Of a stretch of DNA of 64,000 bases, positions 42,660 to 53,692 are shown in pieces. Source of the DNA: Anodontia alba. Lineage: Eukaryota; Mollusca; Bivalvia; Lucinida; Lucinidae. The stretch is taken from assembly GCA_964016985.1 (NCBI GenBank), contig OZ024821.1:12140620-12204619 (forward strand), in the 5' to 3' direction. Each line of letters opens with the position of its first letter. Positions within the stretch are counted from its first letter, which is position 1. Made by a program: the position numbers and the translations under genes. Under the pieces are notes generated by a model. The model had not been told where the DNA came from and searched no databases. It saw only the letters and a list, made by a program, of their open reading frames with translations.

Positions 42660-43225
42660 AAGCCTTGTTGAACCGTAAATTTCACACTTCGTAAATTTCA
42701 CGCCGTGAAGAATTGGTACCAATTCCTCACAGCGCGTGAAGAATTGGTACCAATACGTCACGGATTTCATACCAATATTTCTCACGTGTGAGAGAAATAC
42801 GCACGCAGTCAAATTTCATGTAGCAATCATGACAAGAGTTAGAATGCTTAAGATGAGCCGAGTCGCGAGAAAACCTTTCCACGGTGTTTCCGACTAGACC
42901 CGCCAGCCTGTGTAACTATAAAAGCAAGTCTTAGCAAGAGTTAATTTTTCTGCTAATGTTTATTTGCAATTATGTGGTTTCTGTTCGGAGGTGTTTCCTC
43001 TTCCTCTTGGTGCTTGGGATAGGCTGCGTTGTTTTATTGTGACACTCCCTGCATGGGCCTTCCATATAATTATTTTTAACTTCTGATTCAGAAACTTGGT
43101 ATATTCTTCAATCAGTGCAACGAAAAACAAATGCGCTTATTCTTCTGAATGGTTACGGAGCTATTCTGCGCATTTGTTTGTTTTTGTTTTTTTATTCATT
43201 TTTTTTATTTATTTATTTATTTATT

Positions 43226-43262
<37 letters not shown>

Positions 43263-43900
43263 TTGTTTGTTTGATTTAGTGTTTGACGTCTACGATCAAC
43301 AGCTAAGGTTATTGACGGTCAATTGACCTAACCACACTGTTCCTGGACAAACCTCCCGGAGGCAGTTAACCAGTACTTAGTGAAAATTCTTTCTCCATCA
43401 GCTGACAACTGCTCTATTGGAATCAGCGGAAGAGGATGATTGGTCGTAGCAATATTTTCATGAATTCTTCACATGTAAGAAGAATTGGTACCAATTCTTC
43501 ACATGTAAGAGTAATTGGTACCAATTCTTCACACCCCAAAAAACACAGGTCACAGGTGTGACGAATACTTACCAATTCTTTACACGTCAGAGATTATCAA
43601 CGAATTCTTCACATGTATGAGGTATTGATACCAATTTTTCACATGCGTGAGGAATTGGTACCAATTCTTCACACCAGAGAAAAAGTCGCACCAGTTCTTC
43701 ACAGATGTGATGAGTACTTACCAATTCTTCACACGTCAGAAATTATCAACATGAGAAATTTGACACAAATTTTAGACTCCAAAATTTATCGAAATTGACC
43801 ATACGTAAATTTCACATTTGGCAAATGCGACGTATTGGTACCAATTCTTCTTATGGGTGTGAAATTTACGAAATGAGAAATTTACGGTTCAACAAAGCCT
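42660..43900. mobile_element. 1.24-kb element with GTTGAACCGTAAAT inverted ends
   Basis: GCCTTGTTGAACCGTAAAT at the left faces ATTTACGGTTCAACAAAGC at the right. Inside both ends are GTAAATTTCAC-type and GAATTGGTACCAATTC-type palindromes. The middle (42850-43440) is different sequence with a long T run at 43222-43259. No transposase is seen. Confidence 0.6.
43456..43745. repeat. Array of GAATTGGTACCAATTC palindromes
   Basis: About eight imperfect units of 30-40 bp alternate TTCACATGTAAGA-like spacers with the palindrome GAATTGGTACCAATTC, which has a GGTACC centre. Three more occur at 42707-42755 and one at 43835-43852. Confidence 0.75.
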
Positions 43901-44229
43901 TCCTCCAGCATTCGCTAAGCAGATTCGGAATATCTCTATGATCGCTAAATATTTTCTACAGCAATTCTGAATTTGACATTAGCCCTATGGTCATCTTTAG
44001 ACTTTATTGCCCTGGTTGTATATTGTAACAGATTCTATTAATAAAATGGTACATCGACATATGTGTGCGAAGCTATATTTTCCTTCATCTTTAGTACGGT
44101 TTTTGTTATATATAAGTTATGTTAAGCATTTGCATTCCAAACACTCTTACATTTTTTTTTACATTTTTTTTGCATGTGTGATACAAACTACAGTCCGTTA
44201 TTGTCTGTTCGAACGCATTATGACCGAGC
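43901..44229. other. Unassigned, no gene seen
   Basis: No recognised repeat or domain. Confidence 0.35.
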
Positions 44230-44575
44230 TCAGTGGCGTGGCTAAACCGGAATTCTTTTTTACGCACACCAAGGAAAATCTTGAAGAAAAAAAGTTCCCT
44301 AGTGTCGCATCCGAAATAGGAGCTACTCTTAAAGGGAAGAATTTGCTCCCTCTGGGAGCAAATTCTTTCCTTTAAGAGAAGTCCCTATTTTGGAAGCAAT
44401 TAAGAATTTCCTTTTGAAGTAGCCCGTATTTTGGAAGCGAAAAATACTTTTCTTTAGAAGCAGCACCTATGGTAAAGAAGAAAGGTATTTTATATTAGTT
44501 GATGTCTCCTTATTGAAAGTAATATTGTTTTCTTACGCATGCTTCGCACATGCGCAATGAGCCAATGAGCGCTAC
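44230..44575. repeat. GGAAAGAATTTGCTCCC hairpin module
   Basis: The hairpin at 44318-44395 (CTTAAAGGGAAGAATTTGCT to AGCAAATTCTTTCCTTTAAG) is virtually the one at 38506. Its right flank (TATTTTATATTAGTTGATGT, TACGCATGCTTCGCACATGC) mirrors the left flank near 40650-40740, so the module has a longer inverted structure. Confidence 0.6.
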
Positions 44576-44939
44576 GCCTATGGGGCTAGTAGAATAATAC
44601 TGACGATTTGCCGGAGATCTGATCATGAAATGTTTTCTACGGTCATCCTCTCCCTTCCTCTGATTCAAGAAGGGCAGTTGTCAGTTTCCGGCGAAAGAAT
44701 GTGCACAATACTGGTTAACCACTAAGAGGACTAAGCCTGCCCAATAAAAATGTGGTTAGGTAAACTGACCGCGCTCGCCATGACCCCATTAGGTTGACTG
44801 GATCGTAAAACCTCAAAACAAACAATTACGAACGATTTGATGACTAACAGAAAGTGAGAGTAAAAGAAATCTACTAAAACCACGGTTAACCCGACTACAG
44901 ACGAATAAAGTGAGAATAACAGTTTGCTATAAAAGACCC
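44576..44939. other. Unassigned, no gene seen
   Basis: Phrases such as CTGACAACTGCCC and CACTAAG partly mirror 43380-43450. No gene. Confidence 0.35.
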
Positions 44940-45180
44940 GGCCCCGAGGTTATAAAATTTTTTCATACTCAACTCAGCTGAGCATGAAATATGTCCTGGT
45001 AATAATTTTTTAATAACAAACAATTGCAAATTCTTTCTTGCTAAACATTGCTGAGAATGAAAATTTCTCTGCTAATAAATATGAAAATGCCAACTATTGT
45101 TGGCATTTTCATATTTATTAGCACAGAAAATTTCATGCTCAGCTGAGTTAAGCATGAAAAAGTTTTATTACCTCGGGGCC
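44940..45180. mobile_element. MITE with GGCCCCGAGGTTATAAAA ends
   Basis: 241 bp bounded by GGCCCCGAGGTTATAAAA and AGTTTTATTACCTCGGGGCC. Inner inverted pair ACTCAGCTGAGCATGAAAT / TTCATGCTCAGCTGAGTTA and central hairpin AATATGAAAATGCCAACTAT facing TGTTGGCATTTTCATATT. No clear target duplication. Confidence 0.8.
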
Positions 45181-45548
45181 TGCGACTGAGCCGTCATTTT
45201 TTCTGAGACCCAACCCGCCGTGGTGTAAAGTGGTCAGGTAAAAATATACAGAGACAGGTATCATAGAACTAATAATTAGGAATACAGAAGTATTAGAAAC
45301 AAAACATCAAATGTGATTCACAAATCCAAACAATAAGAAATCGATAAACTACGGAAAAGCTCAGAATCAAGACTGGTGGAAGACATTAAAACATTTATTA
45401 AGCCAACACAGGATTCGACTAATCCTCAATTACATGATAATGGGTATAATCTTTACAGATGAGGAGAAAACAGAAAATCTTCCGAATAAATATTTTTTTC
45501 TGTACAATCTAATCTGGACGAAAGTAACAACTACAACCAAACAAAAAA
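45181..45548. other. Unassigned, no gene seen
   Basis: No recognised repeat or domain. Confidence 0.35.
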
Positions 45549-45574
45549 CAATAATATAAATAATAATAATAATA

Positions 45575-45658
<84 letters not shown>

Positions 45659-45740
45659 ACCATACTTATAAATATAATTATTATTATTATTATTATTATT
45701 ATTATAACCATACTTATAAATATAATTATAATAATGATAG
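45549..45740. repeat. ATT microsatellite
   Basis: Long ATT/TTA tract with two interruptions by CCATACTTATAAATATAATT. Poly-Ile or poly-Asn frames over it are artefacts. Confidence 0.95.
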
Positions 45741-45767
45741 TGCATCCAGACACTTACCACTCAGAAA

Positions 45768-45935
45768 ATACATACATACATACATACATTCGTAAATACG
45801 TACGTGAGTGCGTACGTACGTGGGTCGTGCGTACGTGCATACATACATACGTACGTACGTGCGTATGTACATACATACATACATGGATGGGTGGATGCGT
45901 GCGTGCGTACGTACGTACATACACGTTTACGTTTG
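45768..45935. repeat. CATA / CGTA tetranucleotide array
   Basis: CATACATACATA, CGTACGTACGTG, GTGCGTGCGTAC and GGATGGGTGGAT phrases follow one another, a mosaic of related tetramers. Confidence 0.9.
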
Positions 45936-46007
45936 CTATAACGAAAATGCTATGTAAGACACGGTATGTAAAAAATGGGGTCCGAAAGGGAAGGAGGTGC
46001 CGATTAA

Positions 46008-46131
46008 AAATAATAATAATAATAATGATAATAAATATAATAATTGTAATAATAAAAGTGTAAATGATAATAATGATAATAATAACAATTATTATTATTA
46101 TTAACTAATATTAATAATAATAATAATAATA

Positions 46132-46164
<33 letters not shown>

Positions 46165-46190
46165 AAAATAATAATTATAAAAATGATACA
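46008..46190. repeat. AAT / ATT inverted microsatellite
   Basis: AAT repeats on the left pass into ATT repeats on the right (for example AATAATAATAATAATTATTA), so the tract can fold back. Confidence 0.9.
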
Positions 46191-46525
46191 CATATACCGT
46201 TTCTTCAGTCATCGTCACTTTTCATTATTGCTTCAACCTAGTTCCTTTATGAGTATGTTATTGACAGATTCGTGGTCGGCAGCTTTCCTACTTTAAGAGA
46301 CTAAAGACTAATTCTGGTTCCCGGAGAACCTCCTCTTACTAAATCCAGATTTTTTTATGTTTTGGAAGTAAATAAGAAAGTAAGTACTTTATCTAAAGGG
46401 GGTGACTCAGTAGGATTAACCAATCTTCCCCGATGCCCTCAAAGAAACATTATATACCAGGACGAAAAAGAAACGCCGGGTAACCTTTACAGATAGTTTT
46501 AATGTATTTAGTGTAATGTTACATT

Positions 46526-46559
<34 letters not shown>

Positions 46560-46940
46560 ATTTGTGTATAACATTTCATCTTTATTGAACAAGTTGACAA
46601 AGTTTCGTTTTTCCAGCGACAATTATGAGAAGAAATACCACAGTGAAGAGATTGACTGTTGTTCATTATTCTAGGCCAAGCAATAAAATATTTGTTGCAT
46701 ATTCTATATACCCGGCGTTTCTTTTTCGTCGTAGTATACATGTAAACAGTAGGTAGCAAAGAAGTAGAATGCGTTATAGATGTACATTGAAATACACAAG
46801 TTCAGTTTACGCTGTCTTTCCATACTTTAATCATTTTACACAAATGTTAGTAAATGCATCTAAATCTAAAGTGTTCTGCGTTTTTCAGTTTAGTGGTATA
46901 CTATTCCAAACAAAAGCTTCATAATAGGAAAAACTGTTCT
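46191..46940. other. Unassigned with T run
   Basis: T run at 46528-46558. A phrase GACGAAAAAGAAACGCCGGG (46461) faces CCCGGCGTTTCTTTTTCGTC (46711), an inverted pair about 250 bp apart that may bound a small MITE interrupted by the T run. Confidence 0.5.
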
Positions 46941-47133
46941 CATTACAAAGACACGCCTATTCAAATATATATAGAAAATTTCACCTCCAAAAACTGAGAA
47001 TTTTCAGAAAAAAAATCCTCTGGTATTTGAGCAGAAATAAGAACAATAATGTATACCCCTGTAACACCAGTTTTATTATATAAACATGGGGTTTAAGAAG
47101 GGTCAAAAAATACATGGGCATGTTTTCATGATG
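46941..47133 (+). mobile_element. P1 palindromic MITE, copy 17, no hairpin
   Basis: Both P1 ends and both outer halves are present, but the central hairpin is entirely deleted: TCCTCTGGTATTT joins GAGCAGAAATAAGAAC. T on both sides. Confidence 0.8.
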
Positions 47134-47212
47134 TTAAATAAGTTTGTACACTGTTTGTTAAATTTCTTACATTTAAGGGGCTGGATAAGCCTGGTAGATT
47201 TTCCGCCATTTA

Positions 47213-47340
47213 TAACAAGGGAAACAACTTCTTGGACTTTCTGTTTTCGATCCTGGACATTAGGTCCATTCTGAATAAAGGTCTCTTAAAAAGGGAAAGA
47301 ATTTGCTCCAAAGGGAGAGTACGCCTCTTTCCTCAGAAAG
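47213..47340. repeat. Module fragment
   Basis: ACAAGGGAAACAACTTCTTG and AAAGGGAAAGAATTTGCTCC relate it to the cluster at 15912. Confidence 0.5.
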
Positions 47341-47348
47341 AAGTTAAA

Positions 47349-47708
<360 letters not shown>

Positions 47709-47999
47709 CTACCTCCCTCGAAAGTAAATGTATCCAGTCCCCTTCCCCACCCACACCCCTACCCCCTCTTTTTTTTTTCTTTTATCATCATTTTATTTTA
47801 TTTATTTATTTTTTTTTTTCAGAAAACATGACTGTTATATTACAATGGGCTATCCTTATTATGTTGTTTGCTTCGACTGCCTTGGAGTTCAAAATTAGCC
47901 ACATTTTTTCAGAATCAATTGAATACATTGATGCTTACTATATATTGCTAGTATTTTCAGAGTTTCTTGAGTTCAACTGATGAAAACATGAAAGGATAG
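47709..47999. other. Unassigned, pyrimidine-rich
   Basis: C/T-rich then T/A-rich low complexity to 47820, featureless beyond. Confidence 0.4.
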
Positions 48000-48213
48000 T
48001 TAACGCTTAGAACCCTGGTTTTTTTCAGCAGACGACATATTGAAATATTTTCTTATTTGTTTCCTAGGAAATAGATTTTGACGTTTTATGCAAAATATCA
48101 TTCTAATTGGAAACAATTTGTATGAAATGACAAATCCTGTTTTCTGAAAAAAAAATAGAAAATATCGTCAATTTGCTGGCTGTTGAATTTGTCTATAGAG
48201 TTGTGAAGGTTAA
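48000..48213. mobile_element. T4 MITE, copy 5
   Basis: TTAACGCTTAG opens and GGTTAA closes. The palindrome is diverged: GATTTTGACGTTTTATGC faces GTATGAAATGACAAATCC. Confidence 0.7.
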
Positions 48214-48471
48214 AAGCTTTATTAAATTAGGGACTTGCTAAGAAAACAGGAGTCTTCGGGCAAATGCTGTCAGCAATTGACCATAACCGGCCTGTGCTAC
48301 CGCGTGTTCTGATCAAGGCCTTCATTTTTCACGCACAGAATCATTTGATACTGTAGACTGTATAAACATGCAGAAACTGTCCTAATAATGCTACGAGGGT
48401 GCGCAGGATGATGTGAATCTGCGATTTTACAACATTTGAAGACACGTTTTCTTCTGACGCAGCTCATATTA
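48214..48471. other. Unassigned spacer
   Basis: Contains G1-like CGCGTGTTCTGATCAAGGCC near 48300. No gene. Confidence 0.35.
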
Positions 48472-48680
48472 TCGCTTAGCATGCTGGGTAAAATGTTCAG
48501 CAGACGACATACTGCAATATTGTTTCTTATTTGTTTCTAGAAAACAGGTTTTGACATTCCATGCAAATTGTCTCCATTGGAGACAATTTGCATGAAATGT
48601 CAAAACCTGTTTCCTGGAAAAGCATAAAAAACATATAATAAGTTAAGTTTCTCGTCTGCGGAATTAGCCCAGAGAATGAA
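48472..48680. mobile_element. T4 MITE, copy 6
   Basis: CGCTTAGCATGCTGGGTAAA opens the unit. The palindrome is nearly perfect (GACATTCCATGCAAATTGTC, TCCATTGGA, GACAATTTGCATGAAATGTC). TTAA is lost at both ends. It lies 258 bp from copy 5. Confidence 0.75.
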
Positions 48681-48914
48681 AAAGATTATTATTGGTTCTT
48701 GATTTACAAAGCACGATTGGCAATACCTTTTATCAACAGTATTACAAGTCCCATCAAACAAGTTAATAAATTCTATCTGTCTGTTGCTCGATTTGTTTCA
48801 CTTCCAAACCAGGTCTGCGATAAGCTTTATTAAAAAATAATAATGCGCAGCCATGAAATCAATTCAAATTTATCAATCTTCGAAAGAATGTCACGTTTTC
48901 AACGTTAAAAAGAA
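48681..48914. other. Unassigned spacer
   Basis: No recognised repeat. Confidence 0.35.
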
Positions 48915-49355
48915 CCTATCATGTGTTAGCACCTTGGTATGTCGATCACGTGCTTGTACCTTATCTGTCCGGCACGTGCTAGTGCCTTGATTTATCAGTC
49001 TAATGCCGTAACTAGATATGTCGATCACGTGTTAGTACATTGATCTGTCGATCACGTGCTAATACCTTCATCCATCGATCAGGTGCTAGTACATTGATCT
49101 GCCGATCACGTACAGGTTTCTTCTTCTGTCGATCACTTACTAGTACCTTGATCTGTCAATCAAGTGCTTGTACTTAATATGTTGATCAGATGCTAATACC
49201 TTGATCTGTCGATCACGTGCTACTACCTTGAGATGTCGACCACATGCTACTACCTTTATCTGTTGATCACGTCTTACTACTATGATCTGACAATCCAAGT
49301 GCTACGACCTTGATCTGTCGATCAAGTACTAGTACCTTGATCTGTCGAGTACGTA
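48915..49355. repeat. Minisatellite, ~32-bp unit with CACGTGCTAGTACC
   Basis: About 13 diverged units of the form GATCACGTGCTAGTACC then TTGATCTGTC. Many units carry CACGTG or a one-base variant. Lengths vary by a few bases between units. Confidence 0.85.
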
Positions 49356-49374
49356 AGACGTTGTCTGGATAGCT

Positions 49375-49388
49375 CGTATTGTGTCAGA
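49375..49388. repeat. Target duplication, left
   Basis: CGTATTGTGTCAGA is repeated at 49678-49691, bounding the retroposon between them. Confidence 0.85.
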
Positions 49389-49677
49389 TTGATTGAGTTG
49401 GGGTTTAACGACACGTCAACCCTTGTGGGTCATTTTGTGTCGTCTCCCAGAGAAAGGGAGAAAATAGACAGAAGAGATAGCAGAAGAGATGAAAGGGAGG
49501 GACAGGGAAGAAAGAGAAACAGGAATGAAAGTGAAGAAACAGAAGAAATAAAAACATCACCTCCCTACCCTTACCTGCTACAAGGATAGCAGGCCTTGCC
49601 CAACTATCAGCCAATATCAGCTGGACGCCCCGGGTGACAAAAGATACATGACACCTTCGCACCACCCAACCACCCAC
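49389..49677 (-). mobile_element. Retroposon with GTTAAACCCCAACTCAATCA tail
   Basis: 289 bp between 14-bp direct repeats. Read on the minus strand, it begins GGTGGGTGGTTGGGTGGTGC, passes a CTTCTTTCTCTTTCC pyrimidine tract, and ends GACGTGTCGTTAAACCCCAA and CTCAATCAA. Target repeats and a repeated tail point to LINE-dependent retroposition. I see no tRNA head, so it may be a SINE with another head or a truncated LINE tail. A shorter copy lies at 61505. Confidence 0.75.
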
Positions 49678-49691
49678 CGTATTGTGTCAGA
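49678..49691. repeat. Target duplication, right
   Basis: Second copy of CGTATTGTGTCAGA. Confidence 0.85.
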
Positions 49692-49789
49692 AGCTCGCGT
49701 ATTAACACATCTATATAAGTTTATACTTCTAGAGTTATAGCTCAAAATAAGCAGTTCAATCAGAATTACAAATGTATTGATATTTTTTC

Positions 49790-49905
49790 TTATTTCTTCA
49801 AAACCACAAACAAATGTTGTGCGTATTCCTTAGATGCGCCATGCAGAGACGACTTAAACGGATACCCACAACAAATGTTTCTTTGGGAAGAAATAAGAAT
49901 AATAT
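49790..49905. repeat. Hairpin related to the P1 core
   Basis: TATTTCTTCAAAACCACAAA, AATGTTGTGCGTATTCCTTA face ACGGATACCCACAACAAATG, TTTGGGAAGAAATAAGAATA. The outline is that of the P1 hairpin, but the sequence is strongly diverged and P1 ends are absent. Confidence 0.5.
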
Positions 49906-49982
49906 TTATTTTGAAACCCTCTTATCTAAAGATGCAATAAACACTTATCTAAAGATGCAGTAAGCCATTGCTTTTCAGCACA

Positions 49983-50343
49983 TTAAAGGCTCCATATTTC
50001 TTAAAAATAGACATTTTATTATCCAAGAAATGTTTAATAAACTGATATATGGTATTAATACAATCATAAAATGTGGTACCTGACAGCCTGTAAAATTTCA
50101 TTTAGTCTCTCGTTTTTGAAATGAAATGATTTTTATCGTATCTCTAACTTAATGTTGCCAACATTAATTCAGAGATACGATAAAAAATCGTTTAATTTTT
50201 TATCCACTTCAAAAACGAGAGACTAACTGAAATTTTACAGGCTGCCAGATGCCTCATTTTATGATCGTATTAATATTATATATCAATTTATTATACCTTT
50301 CTTGGATAAAAAAAATGTCTATTTTTGAGGAATATGGAGCTAA
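49983..50343. mobile_element. T5 giant hairpin MITE, copy 2
   Basis: TTAAAGGCTCCATATTTC opens and GAGGAATATGGAGCTAA closes. Same arm phrases as 40954, with the tip shortened to TTAATGTTGCCAACATTAA and a small deletion in one arm (GTTTTTGAAATGAAATGA). Confidence 0.85.
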
Positions 50344-50677
50344 GACATACGTATGCAGTAAAAATATTTGGTAGAATAAACAAATTGTACATCTGGTTTA
50401 AAAACTGCAAAATTTTGAAAAATCCGCTGATAATGCATACCCTACATACCTCTGTTTTTTATTACATTTTGTATTTACAAGATTATAGCAGAAGAAGAGG
50501 ATGGGTACAATATACATAGTTTTGTTAAACGTAATATATTACATCAAACACAGTGCAAGAGAAAAACATAGATCCTGATTAATCGGCATGGTTTCAAGGC
50601 CTGGTTCGTGTCAGCGACATTCACGTGACATAAGGTATCTTTTAGCGGCACAAACGTCATTCTGCCATTTTCCTATG
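50344..50677. other. Unassigned, no gene seen
   Basis: No recognised repeat or domain. Confidence 0.35.
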
Positions 50678-50904
50678 TACCGTATTCACCCTACATATTC
50701 GGACACCATAACTCCTGTAAATACTTGTCCTGCAAATCGAACAAGCCCATTTTGTTATCTGTTGACGTGTCTTATAACTGCTAGATGAGCGGCAAACAGT
50801 GTAGACCTAGATCAGACGCCGCGTTCTGTGGCGTCTGATCTAGGTCTACACTGTTTGCCTGGGCTTGTCTGTCCGAAATCGTAGGATAAAATTTTTGTAC
50901 GGTA
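50678..50904. mobile_element. X1-like MITE, copy 3
   Basis: TACCGTATTCACCCTACATA opens and GATAAAATTTTTGTACGGTA closes, with CATATTCGGAC facing GTCCGAAATCG. The right-hand hairpin (GCAAACAGTGTAGACCTAGA to TCTAGGTCTACACTGTTTGC around GACGCCGCG) is nearly perfect. Confidence 0.7.
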
Positions 50905-51252
50905 CGCTCTCTCGAGTACAACTTCCGCCTTATAACGTCGTCATTAATTTTGTATGTAGCATCAATATTCTTTACAAATATTTCCACTGCTGTAGAATAA
51001 ACAGAGAGCATTTGAGATAGATTCTTTCAATCCATACGTAAATGAAAGCTTTCCAGTTAACCATTCAAAATATTTGCACAAGTAATTGAGTCTTTGCATT
51101 ACTTTAATTGTTAAATTACAAGTGATCTTTGTGCACCCCTTTTGTCAGTACAAGAAATGTGGGTTTCGTCAAACAAAAGAGACAAAATCCTTACGCAACG
51201 GCGAAGATCATCTAATCCGCAACGTCAGAAAATGTATTTTTAGATATGTCCG
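50905..51252. other. Unassigned, no gene seen
   Basis: No recognised repeat or domain. Confidence 0.35.
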
Positions 51253-51412
51253 CCCAGCGAAGATTCAGATCAGCCTGCGCATTCGCGCAGTCTGATCAGA
51301 ATCTTCACTGAACACATTTTGGATAGCTAAGGATGCCAAGTTTCTTCGTGCGGACAACGGAAACTCTGATCAGACTGCGCTTATGCTCAAGAAGATCTGT
51401 GTCTTCGTAGGG
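51253..51412. repeat. Two G1 hairpins
   Basis: GCGAAGATTCAGATCAGCCT faces AGTCTGATCAGAATCTTCAC (51257-51310). A second, weaker one follows: GAAACTCTGATCAGACTGCG and AAGATCTGTGTCTTCG (51359-51401). Confidence 0.6.
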
Positions 51413-51888
51413 CGTACATGTCAGAAGGTTCGTTTTCTCACATTGCGGTTCATCTGCTTTTGAGCTTCTCGCATTAGTTTTGTCATACCTTTTTCGGACC
51501 CTGTGGATACGTAGGCTGATGCGAGGCTTAATTTGTTGTTCACATATACATTAAATGGGAATCAATACCATTTCGTAGGTGAGGGGGTGGGGAGGGTGTG
51601 TGTGGGGGTGTAAATTTGTCAAAATTGTTTTGGCTTCCGGGCCCAATGGGGAAAGAGGTAGAGTTGACCCTATTTCAGAAGAGATTTGATGTGCAGGAAA
51701 GCATCAAGGAGTCACAAACGTTGTTTCTTTTGAAAAACAAATGGCAGAAATCATTTTGTTACAGCAACTGCTGTTTTGAATCCATCCACAGATCAGACGC
51801 AGAAGCCCTTTGTAAGCAACATACTATCATTGCTTTTCCTTGGGATAAACAGGGGTAAGAGGGACATCGGGTGAGAGGGTCTTTTTAC
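51413..51888. repeat. Module fragment
   Basis: GGGGAAAGAGGTAGAGTTGACC, GAGTCACAAACGTTGTTTC and neighbouring sequence match the module cluster at 15912. The open frame through it has no domain and is treated as incidental. Confidence 0.4.
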
Positions 51889-52248
51889 TACACTTGGACT
51901 TCAATAGCTCGAACACCGATGGTTCGTTTACCGTGGCTCATTCGTACTCGATTTAGAGTCCCTAAGAAATTCTTCCGATAGCTCAAGAAAACACACATTC
52001 GTGGATTTTTTTTATTTTATCATGAAATTGTATGCTGTTTGTACTCATTAGAATCGCATCATTGAGGCGATTCTAATGAGTACACACAACATACCTTTAT
52101 TGTGTAGAAGATCGAAAATGCTTCCCTAAATTATCGCCATTTTTTTCCTGAACTAGCGCCATGATTAACCTCAGTGGCTCGAACTACCCATGTCTCGAAC
52201 AAATTTCTATGGTCACAAAAATGTTCGAGCTATTTAAGTACGACTGTA
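51889..52248. mobile_element. M1 mariner-like MITE, copy 3
   Basis: TACACTTGGACTTCAATAGC opens and GTTCGAGCTATTTAAGTACG, ACTGTA close. The central hairpin has TTGTATGCTGTTTGTACTCA and TTAGAATCGCATCA facing ATGAGGCGATTCTAATGAG and TACACACAACATAC. It is the mirror orientation of the copy at 54059. Confidence 0.75.
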
Positions 52249-52663
52249 TGTTTTGTTTCGCAGTGAGTTCCTCACAACCACCGAAATCCACTGCAGGAGG
52301 ACAATTCACGTTACAATTGCGCCACAACATTTCTTCTTTTTTCTACAGAACCGGTGACCTGTTATACAACATTCACTGGAAATGGTGATTAGAAGGCATT
52401 TTTTAGTTCTCTAATTGAGAAAAAAAATCTCAGCAAATAATCCTGTTTCTAAAAATGTTATATCATTTTTTTTTTTCACGCAACGCTACACGTGTTTTCT
52501 GTGCAACCGAATCACTCAGAACCAAACGAAATGTTCTCATTTGTCTGAAGGAATACGTGTAAATAATTGTTAAAGCATAAGTCTATATGTTTCTTGCGTG
52601 CATGTTGCAACGTGACAGAGGGTTTGAGTGAAATTAGAGATGCACTCTAGATTCTTTTGAAAG
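52249..52663. other. Unassigned, no gene seen
   Basis: No recognised repeat or domain. Confidence 0.35.
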
Positions 52664-52691
52664 TTTCTCTCTCTCTGTCTCTCTCTCTCTG

Positions 52692-52734
<43 letters not shown>

Positions 52735-52735
52735 G
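52664..52735. repeat. CT microsatellite
   Basis: CTCTCT with occasional GTCT and TTCT units. Confidence 0.95.
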
Positions 52736-52854
52736 ACTTGCAGTAATGAGAATGCCACCCTTTTAAATATTGCCATTAAATACTACAGAAATACTACACA
52801 TAAATATGTTTTATACATTATGTTACGTCATAAAAAGTGTTGTTTTTTTGTGTG

Positions 52855-52900
<46 letters not shown>

Positions 52901-53195
52901 GTAATCCTGTCATCTGAAGATGATGCTGAATTTAATGTATTTGACAGGTTTTATTTTTAACAAAGCATCACATGTGAACGCTACTTATGTAATTGTATGA
53001 TCCTGCACAATCCACGATGTGGTGTGTTACAGTTGCAATGTTTGTTAAAAATGACCCGTTTATCCAGTCACGATTGTTCCGGCTCGCCCTCTGGCGACCG
53101 GATTTACGACAGGAATTTCCAAGTCAAATGAAACTACGAAAAAACCGAAGAAAGCCTGAAATGGCGGTGCTTTCCTCATAACGCGGAAGGCCACG
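52736..53195. other. Unassigned with GT and T runs
   Basis: GT repeat at 52850-52869 followed by a T run to 52898. Otherwise featureless. Confidence 0.45.
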
Positions 53196-53415
53196 GTATC
53201 TTATTAAACCTGTATTCGGACAGACAGGCCTCGGCAAATAGTGTAGACCCAGATCAGACGCCGTAGAACGCGGCATCAGATCAGTTTCTACACTGTTTGC
53301 GAATCATCCAGCAATTTTTAAAACACATCAACAGGTAAGAAAATAGACTTGTTCAAAGATAAGAATAAGTACGGTGGGTACTTAAGGTGTCTCCATATTA
53401 AAAATAAATACGGTA
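53196..53415. mobile_element. X1 MITE, copy 4
   Basis: TATCTTATTAAACCTGTATT and CGGACAGACAGGCCTCGG at the left, GGTGTCTCCATATTAAAAAT and AAATACGGTACC at the right. The hairpin GCAAATAGTGTAGACCCAGA to TTCTACACTGTTTGC is slightly mismatched. Confidence 0.65.
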
Positions 53416-53498
53416 CCGAATTATGGCCTAAAATTGCGTATTCGCTTGTGTTTATTGGATGTCTCTGTTTTTCCAGGAAACCTTCCTCCAACATAGGT

Positions 53499-53692
53499 AA
53501 CAGCAGACGACATATTGAAATATTTTTCTTTTTTTTTTTGTTTCACTGGAAAACAAGTTTGGCATCTCATGCAAGTTGTCTCCAGTGGAGACAATTTGCA
53601 TGAAATGTCAAATCCCTATTTTCTAGGAAAAATAAAAAAAAAATATTCACAATGTCGTCTGCTGGAATATTTACCCAGCATGCAAAGTTTAA
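53499..53692. mobile_element. T4 MITE, copy 7
   Basis: CAGCAGACGACATATTGAAA and TGTCGTCTGCTGGAATATTT with CCCAGCATGCAAAGTTTAA at the right. Core GGCATCTCATGCAAGTTGTC, TCCAGTGGA, GACAATTTGCATGAAATGTC; the octamer survives on the right arm only. Confidence 0.75.

Noticed and set aside
45430..45760. Poly-Ile and poly-Asn open frames
   Set aside because: They are the ATT microsatellite in different frames.
48915..49355. Repeat array resembling a CRISPR at first sight
   Set aside because: Units are imperfect, without constant repeats and unique spacers, and the setting is eukaryotic.
51598..51858. 86-residue frame on the plus strand
   Set aside because: It runs across the dispersed module with AGTCACAAACGTTGTT, found elsewhere as non-coding repeat.
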